DNA of 64,000 nucleotides from Patagioenas fasciata (taxonomy: Eukaryota > Chordata > Aves > Columbiformes > Columbidae), in contig NC_092523.1 in assembly GCF_037038585.1 (NCBI RefSeq), positions 47,323,501-47,387,500 on the forward strand, in the 5' to 3' direction. Position numbers and translations under genes: made by a program. A model generated the notes under the pieces. The model ran no database searches and had not been told where the DNA came from. It saw only the letters and a list, made by a program, of their open reading frames with translations. Numbering within the stretch: the stretch's first letter is position 1; the number at the start of each line of letters is the position of its first letter. Positions 37,418 through 47,672 of this stretch are shown here, one piece after another.

Positions 37418-38910
37418 GGAGGAAAAAAAGCATATCTATTGAGGAAAAAATTGATATCATAAGTGCTGTCGAAAGTGGTACGAAAAAGGCAGACATCGCA
37501 GCCAAGTATGGCATAAAGAAGAATTCCTTGTCTTCAATTATGAAGAATAAAGAAAAAGTTCTGGAAGCCTTTGAATCTTTACGATTTGATCCTAAAAGAA
37601 AAAGACTAAGGACTGCTTTTTATAGCGACCTGGAGGAGGCACTGGTGAAGTGGTACAGGATTGCTCAGTGCTTGAATGTGCCAGTAAATGGTCCTATGTT
37701 GCGCCTCAAGGCTAATGATTTTGCCCAGAAGCTTGGACATAGCGATTTTAAATGCAGTAATGGCTGGCTCGATCGTTTCAAGTCAAGGTATGGTTTAGTT
37801 TTCAGAGCTCATCCTGTAGAAGCAGCTGCAACTACAGTGGATGCTCCAACTCTTTGGTGCCAAAATATTCTTCCTTATTATTTAAATGATTATCAGCCAA
37901 AAAACGTGTTTTATATACAGGAGACTGGGTTGTTGTATCAGATGTTACCGCATAACACATTTGCATTTAAAGGGGAAACTTGTTCTGTGGGTGAAGTAAG
38001 CAAGAAGAGAATAACTGTAGTGGTGGGTACAAATATGGATGGCTCCGAGAAACTTCCTTTGCTTGTTATAGGAAAAAACAAGAGTCCTCGCTCTTTCAAA
38101 GATGTATTGTCGCTCCCTGTGGATTATGAAGCAAATGATACGGCGTGGATGACTTCGGAAGTGTTCGAACAGTGGATGCGTAAACTCGATGACAGATTTC
38201 GAGCACAGCAGCGACAAGTAGTTATTCTTGTTGATTCTCTCCCAGCTCACCCAGAAGTAAAGAACCTGAAGTCTGTCAAGTTAGTATTCTCTCCTCCAGA
38301 CTCTTCTTCGAGTATAGCTGTGAAGCAAGGGGCTATCAGAAGTCTGAAGGTTAAATACAGGTGCTGTCTTATCAAGAGATTTGTTGACTGTGTAGAAGGT
38401 AATAAAGAGTTTATGCTGACTCTTCTCGATGCAATTGAGATGTTGCACCTGTGCTGGAGGAAAGTAGCACCAAAGACTATTGTAAAAAGTTATAATGAAG
38501 CAGGATCTAAATTAGAAACCCAGGCAAATGATAATGACACAGAAGTTGGAAGTGATTTTGATTTGATTGCACATGCACAGGCAGCTGGAGTGGAGTTTCC
38601 AGAAGGTTTGTCTTTGGAGGAATATGCAGCTCTAGATGATGGCTTGGTAACTTGCGAAATGCCCACCAATAACAAAAGAATGTGTGCCAAAGAATGTGCA
38701 TCAGATAAACCTGGGACATTTGTTGGTGATGAAGATGAGGATGAAGCTGATCGATTTCAGGGAGCTGAACAGCCTTTACCATCAAAACATGAGGCTTTGA
38801 GTGCTTTAGATACCCTTCGAAAGTTTTTCCGAAGTCAAGACACGAATAATATTTTTCATGATTCCTTAGCTGACCTGGAGAATTTTATTCAACATGTAGC
38901 ATGTAAATAA
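37375..38910 (+). CDS. TIGD4: TIGD4, Tigger transposable element-derived protein 4
   Basis: A single uninterrupted frame of 511 codons, close to the 512 of human TIGD4. I chose the ATG at 37375 (ACCATGG, optimal Kozak) because MAEASG matches the family start; the frame is open a few codons further upstream without support. Order: a psq-type helix-turn-helix at about 15-65 ([20 protein letters not shown] and [16 protein letters not shown]), a CENP-B-type HTH at about 75-145 ([33 protein letters not shown]), then a DDE_1 transposase-like domain at about 160-370, and an acidic tail (GDEDEDEAD, 451-459). Two of the three catalytic positions look altered: IQETG has Glu183, VDSLPAHPE keeps Asp287, and VKQG has Lys317 where active relatives have Asp. 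It is therefore a domesticated transposase, probably nuclear and DNA-binding, with unknown role. No terminal inverted repeats were seen. Confidence 0.97.
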   Translation: MAEASGSPPPQPTVRRKKSISIEEKIDIISAVESGTKKADIAAKYGIKKNSLSSIMKNKEKVLEAFESLRFDPKRKRLRTAFYSDLEEALVKWYRIAQCLNVPVNGPMLRLKANDFAQKLGHSDFKCSNGWLDRFKSRYGLVFRAHPVEAAATTVDAPTLWCQNILPYYLNDYQPKNVFYIQETGLLYQMLPHNTFAFKGETCSVGEVSKKRITVVVGTNMDGSEKLPLLVIGKNKSPRSFKDVLSLPVDYEANDTAWMTSEVFEQWMRKLDDRFRAQQRQVVILVDSLPAHPEVKNLKSVKLVFSPPDSSSSIAVKQGAIRSLKVKYRCCLIKRFVDCVEGNKEFMLTLLDAIEMLHLCWRKVAPKTIVKSYNEAGSKLETQANDNDTEVGSDFDLIAHAQAAGVEFPEGLSLEEYAALDDGLVTCEMPTNNKRMCAKECASDKPGTFVGDEDEDEADRFQGAEQPLPSKHEALSALDTLRKFFRSQDTNNIFHDSLADLENFIQHVACK

Positions 38911-38911
38911 A
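38906..38911 (+). terminator. TIGD4: AATAAA overlapping the TIGD4 stop codon
   Basis: The hexamer AATAAA includes the TAA stop (38908-38910). If used, the mRNA would have almost no 3' UTR beyond the cleavage site. Its use is unproven; a further candidate lies at 40494. Confidence 0.35.
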
Positions 38912-41900
38912 TATTTTAGTAAAATGTGAAAGCATGTAATGGAAAAAAAGGAATTGTATAAGTAAACAAAAATAGGCAGTTTAATAATTGTTGCTATGTC
39001 CTCTAGCATGTCTTGCTCAGGTGCCTAGATGTACATAATGAAAGAAATTCGAAATTATGAAAAAGGTCTGTGAACTGAATTGTTTCACAAAAATCAGGTG
39101 GAAAGAACACAAAATTTGGGGTGGAGAGAGGAAATAAGTTGAACCTTTAAAATTATAACTGCAGTAAGCACAATGGAGGCAAAAGCAATTCTTTGAGCAG
39201 TTTGGTACACTCAGAATGAACTGGTGCCCACTTGTAATTCTTTCTTCAGGAAAAGATTAGCACTTCTTCACATCGATAATTTCACCAGTGTCTCTGTTAT
39301 TGTTGACAGTGGAACAAAAAATATTTATCAGCTTGGTGGTTTTGATACTTAAAAAATTGAGTAACACAGAAAATAGGTACTTAAGTTCTGAGAACTAAGG
39401 GCTTTTTAAAATATTTTTTTTGTCCTTGTTCAAGAATTCTGACCACAGTTTATTCTTGCAGCTGATGATGAACAGCAGAAAGTTACCAGCATTGTATGTG
39501 CTTTGTTTTCTTAAAGCTGCTCATGTGTGGATACACACAAATGGCATCATAATTTATCCAAGAGTCAAAAGACAAACAAACCTTTATTTGGTCTTTGAAG
39601 AGGTCAAAAAGGAAGGTCATTCTCTCCTTCTCAGCCTTTTTGGTATTTGGATTTTATGTAGGTCCTTCTGTGCAACTCCATTTACTACAGTAAATAGAGA
39701 AAAAAATCAGCTTATGCATCACCTGCACTCAAAACCTTACTGAGCTCTTGATTTATTTACTATACTTTGAGGCTTTGCTGTTGGATTCAATGCACCAATG
39801 CAGTTCAGCGTTATCAGTGCCATTAAGAGGGGTGCTGTTTGCATGACTACAGTGTGAAGTTGAGTAAATCACTGTATGTTTATATATCTTCAAGTATGGG
39901 GAAACGCGGACTCCTCAGATCCAAAATGCTAGCACTGAAGAAGGAAGTGGTACACCGTGTAAATGTTAGTCATTTTAGCCCATATATGCAGTTCGAGCTA
40001 GAGAATTTTTCACACTGTGTAGGTAAACCATCAGGACACTGGCTTTTTATGTCTGGGGTGGTATCTGTTGGAGGGAGAGGGAGAAGAATATTGCTTTAGA
40101 GTGCACTGTATTTAAAAATAAGAACCTTTTCTACAAAATGCAGATTACGAAGGCTGTAATTTGCTTTAGTACTTCGAATACTAGTTTAGACAACTAAGTG
40201 CTTTTTCCTATATGCTTTTCTACTCCATGCTATAGTTAGATAACAGTTACGTGCTTTGGCATCAAGTCAGTGAGGTCATTTTCAGTAACCTGAAGTTACT
40301 TCTAGAAATGTGAACTGAAAATATGAAGCTTTAATAATATAAGTAATTTCCAAACAGGGCCAAAATAGAAAAAAAAAAAAAAAATTGGAACATAGATTTG
40401 GTATAATCAAAAGCATCCTCAGAGTCATTCTTGAGACAAGTAATATGTAAAATTAAGTATGCTTTTCAAAATACATCTGCACTTGAAAATTTTAATAAAT
40501 ACTACACTATTTCTGATTTATGTTGTGTGTGTTTCTTATTTACTGTTGTGCGTGGTTCTGGATATCTTTCAGAAGTATGAACTATATCTCCATTTAAAAT
40601 TGTTACTCAAAGGAACATTACCTCTAAAACTAAAAGGAAATTAATCAATTTTTGCACCATTAAGCAAAAAGATAAGAGAGGGGACAGTCAGAGCTTTACA
40701 GGAGAGCAATCCATATGTGCCTCTATACCCAAGACCCCTGACATTTTGACAGCAAAGCAATTTGGAAGGAGTAAATAAGTAGATGATTCTCATTATTTAT
40801 TATGTAAAGCTTGAGAATTGTAGTCTCAAACACACAGAATCTTCACTGATTTTAGATTTTAGAAATGCCATACTACTTTGTTAGCTAGAATTCTTAGAGT
40901 AGAAAACAGCAATCATATGCAAGTATTAATTTCACTTAGTTTCGGACCATTTTTCTTTGTTCTCTCTAGCACCCTGGAAATAATGCTGGCTCACGTAGGC
41001 ATCCAGTTTTTCAATGAACAGTAGGAACTGATTTAGTAAAATTTAGCTGCAACAATTTCATAAATGTCAGTTAAATTGTAAAATATTAGTAAAACACTGT
41101 CAAGATTTTTTGGTGGTTGTGTTCAATGAAATGGTAGGGCGAATATTGGCCTACTCAACAGTTAACTAAAAACGTGGTGAGCGGGCAACCATGGCATGCA
41201 ATGACAGTATTTCACATTGTTTTTCCTCCTTTAAGATCACTAAAGGTTTGTGCTTTCTATTTTGGGGGGGCAATTGTTAAAGGAGGACTTCATGAAGTTC
41301 TTATTGAGGCTGTCACCAGAGAAGAGATTTTATAGTTAAGCAAGGAAGTCACTGTTTGTATCTAGATGTTTAATGTGACTAGTTGGGGTTTCCCGTCTTG
41401 AAAATCACAACCAAAATCAATCAATCCATAAGCATACAACTCTTTTAATTTAATTTTTTTTATGTGTTGAGTTTATGGCTAAATTTTTTAGAGACCCTGT
41501 TCAAAATTGTAGCAATATAAGTATTTATTGGATGTAGCCATCTGCTTTGTGCATTCAAGACAAGGAACTGCCTGACAATTGGACTGAAGTTCGTATTTTT
41601 TATTGATGCATTCATTAACAATAGAAAAATCTTTGCAACAGTTGAAAAGATAACAGTGCTATGTCAGACAGCCTGTTTTTACACACAGCTTTTGTATTGC
41701 TAAAGCGGAAATGCACAGAAATGTGATTCCCTTTTACTGAGGTAACTAGCTGTGATATAACCACATAATTGTTACATGAGATTACTAATTCAAGCATAGC
41801 TCATTGCCTTACTTGCTAGTACAGTTACTCCATTTGAGATGTATTTTCTCTCTTACAGCCAAAGCTGTTTAATTATATCAGTCTTTTAAACCATAGAACT

Positions 41901-42443
41901 TTTTGATAGCTGTGTTACCTCTGCTCCTTGAATGAAATGGAAAACCGTAAATTACAAATTACTCTGATCAGTAAAGTGGACAAATACCACGCTGAATTAC
42001 CAGATCTGCTGAGTGAGAAGATGCCTTATTTACAACAATTTTTTAAATGCCTTACTGTGTTTTGCAATATTTCAGCTGGAAGCCACCTTCTTCCTAAGCT
42101 TTCATGCACCTGTGGCGCAACTTTCCTGCCTTGTGTGTGAACAGCACCCAGGGGAACAGGTCAGTCCCCTCACCACAATCTGTGTGAATTGTCAGCCTGC
42201 ATGCAGGTCGTTGGCCACATCATCGGGGAGGTGAGCTCCAGAGCTGGTTTGCATCCTCCACTTCTGCATTTTTGTCTTTTTGTGTGCCTGTGCAAGCACT
42301 TGGTGATGATCACTGAGGTAGTGACTCATCTGTCTGGGAAAGCTGTGGTCTGATGGGGTCATGCAACATCACCTCAAGTGCCAGATTAAACACTGTTCGT
42401 AATATATTTGTCAAAGAAATGTTCTTGACCCTAGATTTCCCCT
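38912..42443. other. TIGD4 3' flank and intergenic DNA
   Basis: AT-rich sequence without a recognisable gene. The first 1.6 kb may be TIGD4 3' UTR, ending at AATAAA (40494-40499). A-run at 40370-40384; T-run and G-run near 39413-39421 and 41263-41270. Open frames here (up to 107 codons at 39420-39743) show no similarity I recognise. Confidence 0.6.
40494..40499 (+). terminator. TIGD4: Candidate TIGD4 polyadenylation signal
   Basis: AATAAA in an AT-rich context (TTTTAATAAATACTACAC), followed about 15-45 bp later by T/G-rich sequence (TTGTGTGTGTTTCTT) typical of a downstream element. It would give TIGD4 a 3' UTR of about 1.6 kb. Confidence 0.45.
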
Positions 42444-42880
42444 TGTCTCAGACATCTAGGCTTGAAAAAACAGTTTAATCAAAGGATAAAAAATAAATTG
42501 AAAAGTACAGCAAAGAAACAGTCCAGACGGGGTGCCTCTCAAGGAGAAGGACCCTGAGACAAAAGCCGCTTGGGCTTTTAAACCCTCACAATCTATGCAC
42601 CCTCTCTTCGCGTGTCCTTCATGTGCTGTCCACATGCTTTTTGGTCCAATGGTAATTCTGGGTCTCAGGGCTTCTTTGTTTCTCACTGGAATCTCTTTCT
42701 CCAGCCTCCAGTTCTTATCTAAATGGTTTGCAGCCTCTGCTGACAGAGTTTCCTCTTTGTCTCCTGGTACAGGTCTTCAAGACTTCCCATCAGTGAGCAA
42801 CCAAGTTAAGAAAAGTTCACAATTTGCAGCCTGGAATTCCGGCGAGCCTGGCCACTCGTACTAAGTTTGGTGCTCATGCA
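42444..42880 (-). mobile_element. Probable solo LTR of an endogenous retrovirus
   Basis: Read on the minus strand, the 437 bp begin with TG, end with CA, and carry LTR-like signals in order: an ATTGG box (ATTACCATTGGACC), a TTTAAAAG TATA-like box, and ATTAAA before a T-rich stretch near the 3' end. No gag, pol or env sequence flanks it, so it would be a solo LTR with no coding capacity. I could not find a target-site duplication and do not know the family, so the ends are approximate. Confidence 0.5.
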
Positions 42881-44307
42881 AAAATAGGTTATTCAATCAA
42901 AAGAATGCAACTAAAAGAATAGAATAGAATTTAAAAGTTAGTTTGATTAAACTTATTCTGTAACATATTGACCAGCTGTTTCAAAACCCTGCAGGACCTG
43001 GGATTGCTGACAGAGACATCCCAGGAGGGTGATAAGAGGTCTCAGCTCTCCTGGTCCCTGCTCAGTAGCAAAGCTGGAGAGCTCTACTCTCTGGAGAAGT
43101 TCTTAGAAAACACTTGATGTTCAAGAATGATTACTTCAACGTCTGATAAATGGTTGCTGGATTTCTCATCTGAAGTCATCCACTTATCCTAAGATGTGCT
43201 GTGAGCCTGCCACCATGTCATGCGTACAAAGGGACAGCTTACTGAAACCATTGCTTTTCTTCTAGCAGTGGTGGTGTCTCATACGTGTAAGTTGTATAAA
43301 CAACGGAACGTTATATTTTGCTATTCAAAATTGTATTTCTCTCCTCTTCCATTTCTTTCATCCATTGCCTTCCATTGTTTTATATTAATTGTTATCCTGC
43401 TAATTCTAGTGTTGATGTTAGGATCGTTAGAACCTTCTGACAAGCCGTTTTTCCACTCCTTTCCCTGTTTCTAATATTATGTTCTGCAGGTGGTATTTTT
43501 GAATCATCACATGTAGCAGTAAATATCACCCTCTTGGTACACAGTCTCATGATCTCAGGCCTTAATTTCTTCATTGCTGTATTTAGTGGCCTTCCAAATT
43601 CCTTGCTTCATTTAGCTGAGAACATTTAGTATGTCCATATTTCTGTTTGTCTTTTCTTTTTGTAGAGCAGGGTCAGCAGTACTTTTTCCAGCAGTCGCCC
43701 AGGGTGTCTGAGTGAATTGGTAATAAAACATGCAATCTTTTTCTCCTTTCAGGTGTCTCTGTTTCTTCCTCCTGTCAGTGGCCCTTTCTGATCTGTACTT
43801 TTGAGATTCTCATTTTGACATTTAGTATCTTCATCTAAACCATTCCCTTTTCTCTTTCATCTCTTACCTTTATCTGCCTGTATAGCGTCCTTGGCACTGT
43901 TTGCTTCTACATTTCAGTTTCTAAATATCGAACCCCTAACATCAGCTCTTTAGATCTTTCTTTCCTCCTCTTTTACTGGACCCATCTAATGTTTAAACTA
44001 CATTTCAAACTCCCTTTTCCTCCTTTCCATTATTAGTTTTCAATTTCCCTTCTCCAAAAACAAGTATTTAACTTGTTCTGGAGACAACCAGTTTTTTACT
44101 TTCTACTTTACTTGGTGTGTCTTCATGATACCCTTAGATCAAAGATTATATATTGATTAAAAGTATGTTATTTTCCCTAAATTTATCTTTTTGTATTTTG
44201 TTTTGTCCTATTCTTTATTCCTAGCACTTTCAAGTCTTTGCTTTGCTTGAGCCTTTCTTTTGCACTCGCGATCACCAGCATTTGATTCATTTTTTAAGGT
44301 TGCAACA

Positions 44308-44360
44308 AAAAACAACCAACCAACCAAACCAAACAAGCAAACAAACCCGCACACAAACAA
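44308..44360. repeat. CAAAC/CCAA-rich simple repeat
   Basis: Imperfect repeats of AACCAACC and AAACAAACAAAC-type units with interruptions; no other structure seen. Confidence 0.7.
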
Positions 44361-44885
44361 AACCTGCACAAAGAAAGAGATCAGGGCTAATTTTTTACAT
44401 AGCTAAACATATTGCAATGTCACATAAAACAAATCAGATGAAAGCCAGCTCAAGCATTAGCTAGTTTATATCAATGTTTTAATTTTAATTTAAATTTTTT
44501 ATTGTTTATTTTCACTCTGATTTTTGCTATTTTAGTAGTTCTTTGTGTGTTGTCAGATGTGTATATCCTGTTTGGCTTTGTAGCCAGCCCATATGGCCTG
44601 AGTTCATGGAGAAAAGCAGGTAGATCATGAAAACGGAGGAGTTTAAAGCCAAGGTCCTGGTCCATTCAGATTCCCCTGCAGGAACTTAAGGAGAGCTTGT
44701 GACGCAGGTTAAGCAGAACTTTTCATTCAAAATCAGTATTTAGAGTCCTCTGAAAGTCCACATCCATACACAAATTAGCCACAAAAACTAATTTGAGAGA
44801 GAACATCACAGCTTGTCTGAACTTAGGGTGGCAAGAAATTACCACCCATAATTCAGCTTCACTTCAAAATTAATTTATATGAGAG

Positions 44886-44938
44886 TTTGTTTGTTTGTGT
44901 GTTTGTTTGTTTTTGTTTGTTTGTTTGTTTGTTTGTTT
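44886..44938. repeat. (TTTG)n microsatellite
   Basis: About thirteen TTTG units with two small interruptions (GTGTG and TTTTT). Likely length-polymorphic. Confidence 0.9.
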
Positions 44939-46804
44939 CCCCAGAGCTAAGGAGACATGATCTATGTAAACCATGTGTCACCACAGTGGCCAGGGTTTCG
45001 GTATTCGGTAAGCAAACAGAAATTTGCCTAGAGACAAAGGAAGGCTGAAACAGCATTTCTGGGTAAGAGCAGTCATTCTTTATAGTCTAGAAGTTGCAGG
45101 AACAGTCAGATGAGCTTGAAAATTGACATGGCATTTCAGAAGTTACTGAGAGAGACTTTGTAGTGTGGCCTTGGGATTTCTGAGTTAAAGAGATACTTGT
45201 TATGTGCAGTTCCAAACAACTACTGAACTATTTTTGAAAAGCTGGCTTGATGGATATCGATTTTACAGCGCTGAGAAAATGTGGCAAAGCATTGCGTGCA
45301 CATTCAATGCATGGCACAGACAAACATTATAATTAAATTCCATCAGAGACAGACCCTCTGTTCCCTGTGAGAGCTGAGGGTGACCAGACGCAGTGCATAC
45401 CTGGTGAGCATCTGCAGAGAAGCAGGAGCAGACGTGGTGTATGCTGTAGACATGCAACAGCAAGACAGAAAAGACAAGTACAGGCAGACAGAACTACAGG
45501 CTCTCAGCTTTGGTTGTTGAATGACTATAAAGGACTCTTCTATGCCCCATCAGAAATGCTTTCCCTACATGCCCCATTACCAATCCAACTTTTTCAAAAA
45601 GCGAAGGAAAGCCTCTTATGAACTGAAAGCTTTTCAAGATTTGATAAGTTCTTGCCAGTTTGGCATTATTGTGCTTCATAACCTTGAAGCACACAAAAGT
45701 TGGCAGCAGAAACAAGAACTACAAAAGATAAAGCTGAACTAAATGCATAAGGAAGCTTGTAGGTCTTTATGTCATGTTCTTACCTGGCTTTTACTCAGCC
45801 CATGCGGAGTTGGCAGCATTAATACAAGGGGCCACCTGTAGAGTTCCCCCAAGTCATACAGCACCCTCAAAGATTTGTTAAAACCTAATTTAGTACCAGC
45901 AGTTTGCTCACTGCTGCTCACAGGAGAGTGTTTGGCAAACATAATGCTTGGATGGTTAGAAACCATCTTGCAATTGCATCTTAAATATTCATGGTTAAAT
46001 AGCCACTGAGAGCTTTAGGAAAATAACAGAACTTGATAATTCCCTAACAATAGCTACACTATTATCTATACCCAGCCTTAATGCACATGTGCATCTGCAA
46101 ACCTGTATTCCTATTTAAATGCCTGCATTCACAGTGTTGATCTGTTGAGGACTAATACTAGGGTGGCAGATATCATCCTGGACAATAAGATTATATGAAA
46201 TATACATTAATGTAAGCTTCCTAAGGGATTATTTAGAATTGAGATTATGGAGCTTTATGAATTTAAAACTTCCTTTGTATTTCTTCATCCTCTCACCTCA
46301 TCTCACAGGGTGGAGAACCCCGTGGCTTGCACTGGTGCAGTCTCACAGTGGGTAATGTGATCATTTTGAATGACCTTCTTTGTGGGGAGCTCTGCAAGTG
46401 TTTGCCAGCATATTAGTCTGCAAGAATTAGGAGGAAATGCTACTACATGCGGAAAACAGCCCTTAAGCTCCAGCCAGTGGGAGGTGTAAGTGCGGCTCTG
46501 CCTCCCAAGAGGGATGAGCGAGCCTCCTGCTAGGATGCCGACTCCTCAGGCAAGGCACATATTTGTGAGGTTACATCTTCAGAAAGCAGAAATGCAGGTA
46601 CTGGTTTGCTTTTCATCATTCATCCTGCATTTCTCCTTCCTGTCTGCTATTCCAGCTCCTCAGAGATGAAAAATTCCGTCTCAGCCATGTGCCCAATCCG
46701 ATCAGTTCCCTAGTTCATAAAGTCAAGATAGTTCTGTGCCACCCCACCTGCCTGATTTACAGGCTTTAAATATAGCTCCTATATTTGGCAGGCACCCTTT
46801 TGCC

Positions 46805-46826
46805 TTTTTTTTTTTTTTTTTTTTTT
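46805..46826. repeat. 22-bp poly-T run
   Basis: Uninterrupted run of T; prone to length errors in assembly. No retroelement body was recognised on either side. Confidence 0.9.
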
Positions 46827-47583
46827 GAGGACGAGATATTTGCATTCCCTAAAAGCATTTCTAGCTCTAATGGCAAAAGAATGAGTTGTGGACCTCAAAT
46901 GAACTCCGTGTCCCTCTCTCTGTGTGGAGATACAATTATAAGGATTTATACCAGGTGGAGATCTGGCCTTAGTGACTTTCAAGGAGGTTGTAGACTCAGG
47001 CTATGTGTGGATTGACCTTTGCAGACATGGTAGGAGATGTAAAATTCCCAATTATGTGATGAGAATCAGAATGATTAACAGAAGAATTATACACTCACGT
47101 CCAGGAAGACTCTACTTCCTATAGGATCATAACTGCAATTCTTTCCATCATGGGTTTTGTTACCAGGCATTAGCACTGACCTCTTTTACTCTTCATGCAG
47201 CTGCCTGTAACAGGACGAATGCCAATTCTCACAGAATTTTAATATTGCTTACCTTGTACACAGCATGTGTGCTGTGACATGGACAGGAGCCATAGGAGTC
47301 AAAGGCTATGGGTTTGTATAGCGCTATTAGTATATATAAGTAGGCTGCTAGCCCATACTGAAGAATATTTCACTGTTACAACTCTGTACAGCAACTGAAA
47401 AAAATCTAATAACGGAATGCCAACCTGCAGTGTCACAGATACCAGATCTACCTGAAAATGAGCTACAGCACATCTAACCCAGCTGTTTGGAAAGGATTTC
47501 TCCCCATACCAGCCTCATGCAGGAGGAAGGGGACATAGGCAGCTGCTTGTATTTTAGGAAACTCAATGTTTCTACAATTTATA

Positions 47584-47672
47584 CAAATTCATGAGGTTTC
47601 ACTAAGTTACATTTTGGTAAGCTCAGCACTCACACAACATAATCAAATTCTTAAGGTTTCACTAAGTGACAG
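47584..47672. repeat. Partial tandem duplication, 60-bp period
   Basis: CAAATTCATGAGGTTTCACT at 47584 recurs as CAAATTCTTAAGGTTTCACT at 47644, exactly 60 bp later, followed by AAGTTACA versus AAGTGACA. Similarity then stops. Confidence 0.75.

Noticed and set aside
37945-38785. Minus-strand open frames of up to 101 codons inside TIGD4
   Set aside because: They are shadows of a strongly coding plus-strand frame and have no independent similarity.
44886-44938. CRISPR-like regular repeat
   Set aside because: It is a 4-bp microsatellite without spacers, in a vertebrate genome.
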